Assembly (NCBI GenBank): GCA_019925095.2
Contig: CM034403.1
Span: 2,160,690-2,224,689, forward strand
Direction: 5' to 3'
DNA length: 64,000 bases
DNA from: Dendrolimus kikuchii
Lineage: Eukaryota > Arthropoda > Insecta > Lepidoptera > Lasiocampidae
Shown here: piece by piece, positions 45,001 through 52,508 of the stretch
Layout: every line of letters starts with the position of its first letter
How positions within the stretch are numbered: the stretch's first letter is position 1
The notes under the pieces: model-generated
What the model was told of the DNA's origin: nothing
Seen by the model: the letters and a program-made list of their open reading frames with translations, nothing else
Databases searched by the model: none
Position numbers and translations under genes: made by a program

Positions 45001-48000
45001 TAATAAAATGCGTAACCTTCAGTAGGTTTCGCATTTTATTCAGTTACATCCTTCACCTACTTAAAATTGAAGGACCATTGTTTAACTATGAGTGCGCAGG
45101 TTAAATTAAATTCTAATTTTATTTAAATCACATATTTGTCTAAAACTGTAATAGATTGCATACTTCATATAAATTGAATATACAGCAAGACTAGATGTTT
45201 TTAACCGACTTCAAAAAGGAGGAAAGTTCTCAATTCGTCTCTGTGTTGTATTTCTTGTAAGTTCGTTACTCGATTTTTCCGTCAATTGTGAAGCGATTTT
45301 CAAAATTTTTCCTTTAAGCGAAAAGTTATACTCCCGAATTAGTCCCATTATCACCATGTCAGGATCTGATGAGTGGATTCCAAGGAATTAGAGAAACTCA
45401 CGAAAATTGATAACAGACTTCTCATAACACGATATCTCCGTTAATTCTAAACCGATTTTCAATTGTTTTTTCTTTACTCGTAAGTCTATCCTCCCGAGGT
45501 GGTTCCATGGTCACCAACTCAGAATCTGATGAGTGGATCCCAGGTAATCGAAAGTAATCTTTATTTAAAAACACTGAGAGCCTACATTTTTACAAAAAAT
45601 TGCTCGTATACGCATACGCCAGTATTAATTACACTTTCTAGAGGCGCTTAATTTTTTTGTAGGCATGTTACGAGATTTCTCCGTCAATTGTCGACCGATT
45701 ATTAAACGGTATTTTTTAACTACCGAGATGGCCCCCCATATTGAACAAGTCAGGGTCCGATTTGTGGATCGCAATGAAATCGAGAGCAACCCTGGTTGAA
45801 GAGCACATACACCGTAGAGTAAGTTGGCAAATTTGTATACGTGTGCCAGTTGTAAAATTTCTACAGGTGCTTAATATATTATTTCTAAAGCTATTGAAGT
45901 ATTTGCGGAACTTTAAAAAGTGAAAAATATAAAAATTACTATATTTTGTAAATTTGTTGTTGTACTACGTTTTGCTTGGCACCGACTTCAAGATGTTGTA
46001 GAAAGAAGTCGGTTAAATCCTTATTACTTCTTTAGAGTAAAGTCGGTTTTGGTTTTCTTAAAAAATATATTTATAATAATTTTATTTGACACTCCAGTTT
46101 CTAACGATGATGATATGATGCCAGTCAATGATGAAGAGACTCAGGACGATGACATGGAGGGATCTGGTGCAGATCCCGGTATTCAGGCAGAGGAACCTGG
46201 AATGATGTCACGGGTAAGTGGATTACAAACCATTATCCTTCGAATGTGTGCAAATAATAAGAAAAGTACATAAATTTTTGGCAACACTAAAGGTGTATAC
46301 TTGAAAATGTACTGGAATTTTGGTAGGGTCCTGGGTTCGATTTTTGGTTATTTATAAATATGTCAGGAGCCTTAAGAACAGACGAGCTTGCATGACAAGA
46401 GTTATGAATGTCAAAGAGGCAAGTGAGGTGTGTAAGAATAATCCTAAATGGCACTCTGTTGTTCGTGCCTACCCCGCAAGGGAACTGGCGTGAAGTTATG
46501 TATGTATGTATGTATAAATATGTAAAGAGAAGAAACCAGAACGAATGCAAGGATAATGGTAGATGATGTTATGCTGAAGCAAGTGAGTGAGTTTGTAAAT
46601 CTCGGATGTGTTTTTAGCAGGGATGGAAGGTACACCGCTGATATAGAAAGAAGAGTGAATTTGGGGAATAGTGTGAATAGAGCGTTAGGTAAACTTCTAG
46701 GCGCTAAGAACCTCAGCCAGAAGGCCCAGCTCGCCATACACAACGCGGTGCTGGTACCTACGCTCACGTATGGAAGCGAGAGCTGGGTATGGAAGAGAGA
46801 GCATGAGAGTAGAGTAAACGCGGTCGAGATGCGAGCACTGCGCAAAATCTGCGGAGTGACGCTCGCAGACCGCGTTCGTAATACCGAAGTAAGAAAGAGA
46901 GTGTCGAAAGAATGCATAATAAAAGAATGACTAAACAGATATACAATGCAAAAGTGGATGGATGCAGAAGTCGTGGAAGACCACGACACAACTTCCATGA
47001 TCAAATTGATCGTGTACTAGCAGAAGGTGATGTCAGGAGCCTTAAGAACAGACGAGCGTGCATGACAAGAGTTATGAAAGTCAAAGAAGCAAGTGAGGTG
47101 TGTAAGAATAAGCCTAAATGGCGCTCTGTTGTTCGTGCCTACCCCGCAAAGGAACTGGCGTGAAGTTATGTATGTATAAATATCTAGGCAGACAAACACA
47201 TGCATTGTGTATTCCCAAGTTAAGCAAGTTACATTTGTGTTGTACTTAATATACAACGGTCCACTTTGGGGCCATTCCCAGAAACCCAGATCATAGTAAA
47301 TAACTGCAAAATCATTTACGGAATTTACCATGCCAGGAATCGAACCTATAGCCTCTGTGTTACAGTGAGCTCGGCCGGTAAGGCTTAACCCGCTCAACCA
47401 CAAAAGTCGACCAATGTTCAATTTACTATGGTCTGGGTGTTTCGAATACCCCAGAGTGATCCATTGTACATTACCCATAACAAAAGCATACCTTGTTTAG
47501 CTTATCGATATATAATGTGTGTGTTTGTTTGTCTGCCAATTTAATATTATTTGTTAATCAAGTCTAATTCCAAATATTTACTACTTTTATGAAATTAGTA
47601 TTAAGCTGCCTACAGACGACACGCCCCACACTAACAGCAATATAAGTAAATTAAACTTTAAGTAAAGCAATCAAAACTTTTAAATAATGTCTAATGCTTT
47701 TGTTTAGATATCAGAATGCTTCTTTATTATTTTTTCGACATTTGTGATACTTCAAAGAGCACATATTTTCACTTTTTCACTTTTGCTGGCACACTATTTA
47801 ATTATGTTTTATTAAACTTAAGAAACACCTAAACTTGCATAATATTACAGTAGAAAAGTCTTAGATTAACTAAATAAACACAAATTTTATTGTAAAATTT
47901 ATGTCCTGATGCCAATATTAGACGGATCAACTAAATTGGATCAATTAGGTTTTTGAAAACAACTGAGACGCTTTCTATCATCGCTCAAAATGTCATAGCT

Positions 48001-50573
48001 TCTTTGAATTTGTAAGTCAATACTGGTTTGTGACGTCATAATTGTGACGAGTCCAGTCGTCAGTCAATTGTTGTCCACCGCTGGACGTAGGCCTCCCCAA
48101 GTTTGCGCCACTTTAGATCCTCCGTTATTCTCATCCAGCCTCCACCGGCGACCTTGCATATGTCGGTAACCTTGGTTCTCTTACGGATGAGGACATCCGA
48201 ATTCTGATTTTATCTATAAGCCCGTGCAGGAACGGAGAAAGAATACAATTTCCTGCGGCCGGGCGGCCTGTCGTAAGAGGCGACTTAACAACCCACAGCC
48301 AGGTGGTAGGGCATTTGCCCGACTGGATGGCTACCACCCCTGGTCTAAAGTATGTCGCCATAACGACCTTGAGTTGTGTTCCGGCATTAGTGACCAGGTT
48401 CCAGTTTCCCTTAAGAGAGCAGCAGCGCATTTGTAGCAACTTTGGTGTTGCAAATGTCCATAGGCGATGTTAACCGCTTTCCATCAAGTGGGCCGTCTGC
48501 CTGTCTGCTGATCTCCTGCAATAAAAGAAATTCTCGGCATTATACGTCATGACGAATAGGACGCACTGCTCGAAGACTTTCATCTTCAAGCATCGCGGAA
48601 TGGTTGACGTAAAGACCTAACTGCATCCTTCTATTGACTTCCTTCTCTATGAGGGTGGATGTGTCTAGTAGTGTATTAATTGTTGATTAAACTATCATTT
48701 CAATTATTTCTATAGTAAATTGTTGAAAGTAAGGTGATCTCGAGATATTTTAACGCCTGCTCTTTTATATGAAATACTATTTTAGAGTTTATTGTAAAAT
48801 GTGTCAAATACCCAGTTTGGTTATTGGTTAGAAGGCACAGAACTAAAACGATGACTCAATTTTATGTTTATAGAATCCGTTGATTTATCTAAATTGAAAG
48901 AGATAAATGCACCGTCTAAGATTGGCGTAAGAATAAATAAAATAAAGATCAAGTCAATATACTTCATTTCTGATCAATCAACCAGAGTGATCTATACAGA
49001 CTTGAACGATTCAATGTCATTAAGTACCGCCCTTTCAGTTATCTGTCTTTCAACTAAACTGATTCAATTTGGTTGATCTGTCCAATAACAGCATTAAACT
49101 ATATCACATGCTCTCTTTCCATCACAGTAGCTAGTCTAACATAAACCCAACTAACGCCTCCTAGATTTGGACGTACATGACCACTTGGAACTTCTGGGAT
49201 CAGGGGAGGAGTTTCCGCTGGTCCCCATACATCAAGTACTACAACGAGGAGGACGACAGCCTCCCGTACACCGGCTATGGGACTTACGGGGAGGGTCTCC
49301 TGGGTTATGGGAGGCAGAGGTGTCAGGACAGGATCACCATACCTTGTGAAAACGAGTATTTTGTTTCGGTGAGTTTTTATATGACTTTCATAATAGCTAA
49401 AAATAAACTAACAGACATATTGACGAAAATCGATTCTCAGAAATTGCAATACTCAAAAGTACTCAAATTAGAGCCAAGTACTCAAATTAGAGCCAAGTAC
49501 TCAAATCAGAACCAAATACTCAAATTAGAGCCAAGTACTCAAATTAGAGCCAAGTACTCAAATTAGAGCCAAGTGCTCAAATTAGTCCCAAGTAATGAAC
49601 CTCTGATGCCCAAGGATCAGCAGAAGGCACTCTTAGAGGTGAGATGTAATTTAAGAGTGGAACGTTAACAAACACATCTCAGATCCAAGGCTTCTACTAT
49701 TATGAATTTCATACAATTTTCAGGGTTCCGTAGTCGTTTCGGCATAATCCTCATAAAATAGTTATGTTCGTCCGTCTGTGTGTACATTATATCATAGTAA
49801 TCTATAATTTGCAAGGTGAATGAATGACTAAACAGATATACAATGCAAAAGTGGATGGATGCGGAAGTCGTGGAAGGCCACGACACCTCTTCCATTATCA
49901 AATTGATCGTGTACTAGCAGAAGGTGATGTCAGGAGCCTTAAGAACAGACGAGCGTGCATGACAAGAGTTATGAATGTCAAAGAAGCAAGTGAGGTGTGT
50001 AAGAATAAGCCCGAATGGCGCTCTGTTGTTGGTGCCTACCCCGCAAGGGAACTGGCGTGAAGTTATGTATGTATGTACAGTTATTATTATTTAAATTTAG
50101 CAGGACCTTGTAACTTCATTTTTGGTGACATAATATTTTTTGACAAAATTGTTATATGTTACATGTATATCACAATTTTGAAAAATAAAATAATGTCACC
50201 AAATGATCTAATTACAAAGACTTGCACTGTCACGGACAATTTTAGATAGTGTGAAAAAAATAAAATAAAACTAAGAGTTGACCCCTAAGATTGAGAGGTC
50301 CGAGCCCAGCAGTGGGACTTTTATGAGCTGTTATTATTTATCTTTATTTTCTACGTTTATCTTCAGAGCCAGTCCACTGGTCCAGGAGTCTGTGATCCTC
50401 ACCACTGCGGCAAAACCTTCTGCCCTGGCAAGCCCTTCCACCAGTGTAGGGTGGAGACCTCAATCACCCCCTTCGCCGTCTCCATGCATTTTGGACCTCC
50501 GACTCCAAAACGCAGTCCCGAAGACAACATCGGGGTCTGCCTTAGATACTACCAGTTGCCTTGTGATACTTGA
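29743..50573 (+). CDS. Secreted CUB-domain protein, nine exons (full gene span)
   Basis: Nine exons join into a 1503-nt reading frame (500 aa): 29743-30004, 38119-38279, 38824-38926, 39851-40039, 42210-42380, 42892-42981, 46098-46213, 49165-49368, 50367-50573. All introns are GT..AG and phases agree at every junction. Residues 1-28 form a signal peptide (basic start, hydrophobic core about 13-26). Residues 48-86 hold six cysteines (48, 61, 67, 78, 85, 86). A CUB domain starts at Cys92 and pairs by spacing with Cys118, then Cys151 with Cys168; more CUB-like sequence runs to about residue 290. Residues 296-325 are Ser/Thr/Pro-rich, 326-364 acidic, 365-500 Trp/Tyr-rich then Cys-rich. N-glycosylation sequons lie at N99, N119 and N164. 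This layout matches a large insect family of secreted CUB proteins; the partner and role are unknown. An in-frame ATG at 29713 would add ten residues; 29743 places the basic residues next to the hydrophobic core. Exon structure is computed by eye and has no transcript support. Confidence 0.88.
31108..31412 (-). mobile_element. Poly(A) SINE copy in intron 1
   Basis: TTTTTATTGCAGGAGTTGCA to GTTCCTGCATGGATAG; lacks ~25 nt near the tail (CAGCAGACAGGCAGACGG). Confidence 0.85.
31818..31908 (-). mobile_element. Poly(A) SINE head fragment
   Basis: GGGCCAAAATACTCTACCAC to CGTTCCTGCACAGATAT: only the 5' third of the SINE. Confidence 0.7.
31915..32310 (+). repeat. Repeat family N with ~118-bp tandem duplication
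   Basis: GGAGGATTCTAGAACCCGAT followed by CTCAGCGCCA.CTACC occurs at 32024 and 32142, a spacing of 118 bp. Ends ATTTTTATATATAAAGAT. Confidence 0.75.
32520..32905. repeat. Inverted-repeat element with GGAACGAAGTTCC ends
   Basis: GGATGGAACGAAGTTCCTTTC at 32550 is inverted as GAAGGAACTTCGTTCC-like sequence at 32868. Between them GA-rich sequence with a (GA)n run at 32750. No gene. Confidence 0.55.
33145..33384 (+). mobile_element. Poly(A) SINE copy, 5'-truncated
   Basis: Starts at GCCAGGTGGTAGGGCATTTG, the same internal point as the copy at 50914, and ends CAATAAAAAAAAA. Confidence 0.85.
33521..33998 (+). mobile_element. RTE-like LINE 3' end, family A
   Basis: 131-codon open frame to the TGA at 33963 (RALRKICGVTLADRVPN to YPARELA), then a long (TATG)n tail. 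5'-truncated at AGTTGGGTATGGAAGAGA. Confidence 0.88.
34040..34197 (+). mobile_element. tRNA-SINE (family G) body fragment
   Basis: CTACCACTTGACCAGTATTC, AGTTATCACGTGCTGACGG and CCCAGTAGTGGGACGTTTAT; shares the end CAGTGGGAC.TTTATGGGCTG with 11088-11322. Confidence 0.55.
34915..35418 (+). mobile_element. Solo LTR, complete
   Basis: 504 bp, TGTTAC..GTAGCA. Flanked by ATAT on both sides (34911-34914, 35419-35422). No internal retrotransposon sequence follows. An AATAAA lies at about 35362. Confidence 0.85.
35741..36410 (+). mobile_element. Poly(A) SINE split by two nested insertions
   Basis: SINE pieces 35741-35912, 35998-36014 and 36301-36410 join into one copy. The first break holds an ~84-bp T-headed insert flanked by GAGGTTCCAGTCT; the second holds a Jockey-like LINE end flanked by AAGAGA. 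The SINE resumes at GAGAGCAGCAGCGCATTTG. Confidence 0.82.
36015..36300 (+). mobile_element. Jockey-like LINE 3' end (D-a) nested in a SINE
   Basis: Encodes HHPHFLELPRSTKQRFSRTF, then YDMGFFKKGIIKFLRGR and a stop at 36199. The 3' UTR (GGTGTTGCAAACGTCTATAG, TTTCCATCAGGTGGGC, CAATAAAAAAAA) is the same sequence as the tail of the abundant SINE. Confidence 0.85.
36475..36640 (-). mobile_element. RTE-like LINE 3' end, family A, short
   Basis: ACTTCACGCCAGTTCCCTTG to CCTTCTGCTAGTAC; only the final ~50 codons of the pol frame remain. Confidence 0.8.
36726..36976 (+). mobile_element. tRNA-derived SINE, family F
   Basis: GGTTGAGCGGGCTAAGCC (A box region), GGGTTCGATTCCTGG (B box) and the body and tail of 19738-19985, better preserved here. 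Confidence 0.85.
38119..38279 (+). CDS. CUB protein exon 2: first half of CUB domain
   Basis: Residues 88-141, after an AATCTAG acceptor, donor GTAAGT at 38280, phase 1 in and 0 out. The split codon with exon 1 gives Phe88, so the sequence reads CCVFEVSCGG, as in the insect CUB family. Contains Cys92 and Cys118, the SPGFP motif typical of CUB domains, and sequons N99-I-T and N119-I-T. The 8.1 kb intron before it is full of transposable elements. Confidence 0.9.
38824..38926 (+). CDS. CUB protein exon 3: second CUB cysteine pair
   Basis: Residues 142-175, 103 nt, acceptor TTTACAG, donor GTAAGT at 38927, phase 0 in and 1 out. Carries Cys151 and Cys168 with the usual CUB spacing, an LCGQNHGQH motif and sequon N164-L-T. 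Too short to be noticed as an open frame alone; found by joining phases. Confidence 0.9.
39195..39735 (+). repeat. Repeat family I, long copy in intron 3
   Basis: Encodes no gene; ACAAACCAAGACACACAAAG, ATGGCACTAGATAGGACTAT and the 3' part (ACACTCTACATTAGTATAAG to GGTACGGAACTCGAGTCCGT) match 57230-57595. Ends (AAT)n. Confidence 0.65.
39851..40039 (+). CDS. CUB protein exon 4
   Basis: Residues 176-238, acceptor TTCTTCTAG, donor GTAAGT at 40040, phase 1 to 1. Starts VYYTLSS, the strand that follows GQH in CUB domains, has an Arg/Met-rich middle (LSMRMRGGDMPRLW) and ends CLQYYTSDNG, which leads directly into the conserved G-T-I-K-T-F-N-F of exon 5. Confidence 0.88.
40540..40985 (-). mobile_element. 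RTE-like LINE 3' end, family A, in intron 4
   Basis: 145-codon reverse frame with RALRKICGVTLAERVRN to YPARELA, preceded (in + coordinates) by the inverted CATACATAAC tail. Confidence 0.87.
41020..41510. other. No gene recognised (intron 4)
   Basis: AT-rich; phrase CTTTATTATTAAATTGTG near 41030 resembles a repeat start but cannot be delimited. Confidence 0.35.
41518..42026 (-). mobile_element. Solo LTR in intron 4
   Basis: 509 bp, TGTTACGAGTG..GGCATGTAACA; reverse orientation relative to the other copies. Flanked by ATAC (41514-41517 and 42027-42030). Lies 180 bp upstream of exon 5. Confidence 0.85.
42210..42380 (+). CDS. CUB protein exon 5
   Basis: Residues 239-295, 171 nt, acceptor TTTTACAG, donor GTGAGG at 42381, phase 1 to 1. 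Carries the conserved FNF..NG.HLAG..Y..CIRR..GFCSI.Y..C pattern that recurs in the C-terminal half of insect CUB proteins. Symmetric phase means skipping would keep the frame, but the conservation argues for a constitutive exon. Confidence 0.9.
42892..42981 (+). CDS. CUB protein exon 6: Ser/Thr/Pro-rich linker, possible cassette
   Basis: 90 nt, residues 296-325, acceptor ACATCGCAG after a pyrimidine-rich stretch, donor GTTAAA at 42982 which departs from the consensus. Phase 1 to 1, so inclusion or skipping keeps the frame. The peptide is rich in Ser, Thr, Pro and Met and looks like a flexible, possibly O-glycosylated linker. It is the least certain exon of the model. Confidence 0.7.
43070..43215 (+). 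repeat. Repeat family K-like fragment
   Basis: CTCTGTCTGTCTGTTCCGTT, ACTACTGTACTGATTTGGTT and GGATAATGGGATAG. Confidence 0.45.
43292..43880. repeat. 9-bp minisatellite (GTGGTCGRT)n in intron 6
   Basis: About 65 units alternating GTGGTCGAT and GTGGTCGGT, with GCGGTCGGT and single variants. G+T-rich on the + strand. Because the unit is divisible by three, four reading frames stay open for 200 or more codons (for example DHTDHI and VDVVGV repeats); none has a plausible start or domain, so these are not genes. Confidence 0.95.
43900..44335. other. No gene recognised (intron 6)
   Basis: Nothing supported apart from the phrase CCCGCGGCGCAGCCGCGGGG, a perfect short palindrome near 43980. Confidence 0.4.
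44340..44520 (+). mobile_element. LINE family X tail in intron 6
   Basis: Encodes KAASYFAQRYSIAMQDGNAA, SLLVTLPYGSDL then a stop, followed by T/A-rich 3' sequence; parallels 5570-5695. Confidence 0.65.
44810..45060. repeat. Repeat family O fragment
   Basis: ATAGATCAACCATGTTGAATCAATTTAG and GTACACGACG.T.ATCA phrases recur at 27428-27500 and 47930-47990; also an inverted pair AATAAAATGCG..ACCTTCAGT / GTTTCGCATTTTATT at 45003-45041. Confidence 0.5.
45205..46050. repeat. AAGTCGGTT element tract, inverse of 11505-13330
   Basis: Starts AACCGACTTCAAAAAGGAGG and ends GAAAGAAGTCGGTTAAAT..AAAGTCGGTTTTGG; internal phrases (CACCATGTCAGGATCTGATG, CGTATACG) are inverse copies of those at 12300-13260. Ends 48 bp before exon 7. 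Confidence 0.6.
46098..46213 (+). CDS. CUB protein exon 7: acidic linker
   Basis: Residues 326-364, 116 nt, acceptor CACTCCAG, donor GTAAGT at 46214, phase 1 in and 0 out. The peptide is strongly acidic with runs of Asp and Glu (NDDDMM, EETQDDDMEG) and no cysteine. It joins in frame from either exon 5 or exon 6. Confidence 0.85.
46361..46512 (+). mobile_element. RTE-like LINE end, family A, very short
   Basis: GTCAGGAGCCTTAAGAACAG to TTATGTATGTATGTATG; last ~45 codons only. Confidence 0.8.
46520..47172 (+). mobile_element. RTE-like LINE 3' end, family A, with internal deletion
   Basis: Begins further 5' than 1590-2247 (VDDVMLKQVSEFVNLGCVFS) and ends YPAKELA. Between 46905 and 46912 about 90 nt (the VGLKES to RWFGHV segment) are missing, which splits the frame. 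Follows 46361-46512 in tandem. Confidence 0.87.
47187..47545. mobile_element. Inverted pair of tRNA-derived SINEs, family F
   Basis: 47187-47392 is a reverse copy (B box as GGAATCGAACC, A box region as CCGCTCAACCAC) and 47409-47545 is a forward body and tail (TACTATGGTCTGGGTGT to TGTGTGTTTG). The two bodies are inverse and could pair. Confidence 0.75.
48040..48200. repeat. Dispersed repeat fragment
   Basis: GTTGTCCACCGCTGGACGTA and GGCCTCCCCAAG, a phrase I associate with a widespread lepidopteran repeat; boundaries uncertain. Confidence 0.45.
48221..48533 (+). mobile_element. Poly(A) SINE copy, full length
   Basis: CCGTGCAGGAACGGAGAAAG to CTCCTGCAATAAAAG; one of the best-preserved copies and a convenient reference for the family. 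Confidence 0.9.
49165..49368 (+). CDS. CUB protein exon 8: Trp/Tyr-rich segment
   Basis: Residues 365-432, 204 nt, acceptor CGCCTCCTAG, donor GTGAGT at 49369, phase 0 to 0. Contains four tryptophans near its start (IWTYMTTWNFW), many Tyr and Gly residues, and two cysteines (RQRCQDR and IPCENE). No known domain is recognised here. Confidence 0.86.
49459..49590. repeat. 19-bp tandem repeat in intron 8
   Basis: About seven units of TACTCAAATTAGAGCCAAG with substitutions, starting 90 bp after exon 8. Confidence 0.9.
49808..50080 (+). mobile_element. RTE-like LINE 3' end, family A, in intron 8
   Basis: 78-codon frame (MTKQIYNAKVDGCGSRGRPR to YPARELA), (TATG)n tail. Confidence 0.85.
50284..50342 (+). 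mobile_element. tRNA-SINE (family G) tail next to exon 9
   Basis: GAGGTCCGAGCCCAGCAGTG then GGGACTTTTATGAGCTG and TTATTATTTA, directly in the acceptor region, 25 bp upstream of exon 9. Confidence 0.6.
50367..50573 (+). CDS. CUB protein exon 9: Cys-rich C-terminus with stop
   Basis: Residues 433-500 plus TGA at 50571. Acceptor TTATCTTCAG, phase 0 in. Encodes a cysteine-rich tail (CDPHHCGKTFC, FHQC, GVCLRYYQLPC) with six cysteines. The reading frame was fixed from exon phase: the other open frame here lacks the cysteine pattern. No AATAAA or ATTAAA follows until 51136, inside a SINE tail. Confidence 0.88.
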   Translation, partial: SQSTGPGVCDPHHCGKTFCPGKPFHQCRVETSITPFAVSMHFGPPTPKRSPEDNIGVCLRYYQLPCDT

Positions 50574-50757
50574 ATATTGCGAATCATACAACGTGTAAAC
50601 GTAATTCAGTTTCAGTGAACATTTTTTCAGGCCGTACACCGGTAAGTTTTACTCGCGTAAGCTCCTAAAGTTAAACGCACACTGCAATTGCCAATACCGG
50701 ACTCGTAATTTTTTTTATTAATTATTATTTAGCAAAATTGGGTCGTTTTGGTCTTAC

Positions 50758-50860
50758 GCCAAAAGGAAGGTTTGCACTGAAAATCAGCGTTGTGTCGGAT
50801 ATAATTCCGGCACAGCAATATGCTGAGTGCAAACCTTGTTCGCTGAAAATGCGGCGTACA
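50758..50860. repeat. Short inverted repeat
   Basis: AAGGTTTGCACTGAAAATCAGC (50765) pairs with GCTGAGTGCAAACCTT (50822). Confidence 0.6.
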
Positions 50861-50913
50861 AATTCTCAAAATATGCTCTGTGTATAATAATGTATAAGGA
50901 ATGTAATTACTTT

Positions 50914-51160
50914 GCCAGGTGGTAGGGCGTTTGCCCGACTGGATGGCTACCACCCCTGGTCTAAAGTATGTCGCCATAACAACCTTGAATTGTGTTCCGG
51001 CATTAGTGACCAGGTTCTAGTCTCCCTTAAGAGAGCAGCAGCGCATTTGTAGCAACTTTGGTGTTGCAAATGTCCATAGGCGATGGTAACCGCTTTCCAT
51101 CAAGTGGGCCGTCTGCCTGTCTGCTGATCTCCTGCAATAAAAAAATAAAATAAAAAAAAT
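50914..51160 (+). mobile_element. Poly(A) SINE, 5'-truncated, downstream of the CUB gene
   Basis: GCCAGGTGGTAGGGCGTTTG to CAATAAAAAAATAAAATAAA. Provides the first AATAAA (51136) after the CUB stop codon. Confidence 0.87.
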
Positions 51161-51199
51161 ACGTCGCTTTTTCTTTAAATAAAGTCTCTTTCTTTCTTT

Positions 51200-51885
51200 C
51201 ATTTCATAGCTGAGTACAGTATTGGTAAATCTTAGTGTGTGCTTAAGGCTCCTATTGCCGTAAAAGATCGAAAGTGGGGTGCAAACGAAACAATTTTTTG
51301 TTGATATTTACTGATTAATAACTTACCAAAAAAAAAATTCTTAAAATTTTACGATTTGAGACGTAACGTAGTTTTTTCGTAATTTTTTTATAGTTATTTT
51401 AAGTTAAGAAAAAAAAACATCAAATCACCTCTAAACTATTGACATGAAACCATTTTTACTCCATCAAGTAGTGACACAGGATAGAAAAATGTCTACATTT
51501 TTATAAACGACAGATACATAATTTGGTTTTATTATTTTTTTAAATACTACTTAATTTTATTCACAATAAAATAATGTATCTGAAAAATGATCGCGTCTAT
51601 GGAATCTCCACTATTGCCCGAAAAATCTTCATGGACGTTGGCGTTGCTACGAGCCTTAACTTTAAGGGCTTACGTGAGCAAAACTTAAGTGCAGGGCCGG
51701 GTTTAATGACATTGTAAAAAGTGGCTTTGTGCGAGTCGGAATCAAGTATAAATTAATTACAATACGGATATGAAGTCTTTTTTAATACGATTTTGAAAAT
51801 TAATAAAAAATTGTTTTACAATATTTGAAATATATTTCTTATATCACTTGTTGCTAACTGAACCTTAAAACGTACATTACTCTTT
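51200..51885. other. No gene recognised
   Basis: AT-rich with T and A runs; nothing supported. Confidence 0.35.
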
Positions 51886-51887
51886 AA

Positions 51888-52190
51888 GTTTTTTATTTTG
51901 TATTGCACGAGTTCAGCAGATAGGCAGAGGAGCACCTGATGGAAAGTGGTTACCATCGCCTATGGACATTTGCAATATCAAAGATGCTACAAAAACGCTA
52001 CTGCCCTCTAAAGGGACATTGAAATACAACTCAAGGTTGTTATGGCGGCATACTCTAGACCAGGGGTGGTAGCCATCCAGACGGGCAAATACCCCTCCAC
52101 CTGGCTCTGGGTTGCTTTGTCCCCCGCTTACGACAGGTCGCCTCAACGCAGGATATTGTATTCTTTCTCCGTTTCTGCACAGAAAGGCAA
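51888..52190 (-). mobile_element. Poly(A) SINE copy, diverged
   Basis: TATTGCACGAGTTCAGCAGA to CGTTTCTGCACAGAAAGG with several small deletions. Confidence 0.82.
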
Positions 52191-52508
52191 GACGTTTTTT
52201 GTATATATACATAAATTGCAATTTTGTAAATACAACATAATTTATTTGTATTATTTTATTAAAATAGGGTGCCATTTGTTAATATTATTTATGTAATATT
52301 GAGGCTTTGTAAATATAAAAAAAATTAAAGTGAATTATTTCTTTTTTGTTTTTAATACAGAATTTTATATAAATATTTTGTTTTATTCTAAAAAAAATGC
52401 GATATTGTGGTAAAAATTGTCATTTACGAACTTAGACGCTTAATGTGTAGGGGATACAATTACCACGTTCATAGTTGTAGAAATTTTTGTATTCTTTACT
52501 TTACTTAA

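Larger units (their letters stand above)
47920..49090. mobile_element. Inverted-repeat element (family O) hosting a SINE
   Basis: Left GACGGATCAACTAAATTGGA is inverted at the right as TTCAATTTGGTTGATCTGTCC (49060). No transposase. The SINE at 48221-48533 and a dispersed-repeat fragment at 48040-48200 lie inside. Confidence 0.55.

Noticed and set aside
50278..50598. 106-codon frame over exon 9 in another phase
   Set aside because: Out of phase with exon 8 and lacking the cysteine pattern; starts inside a SINE tail.
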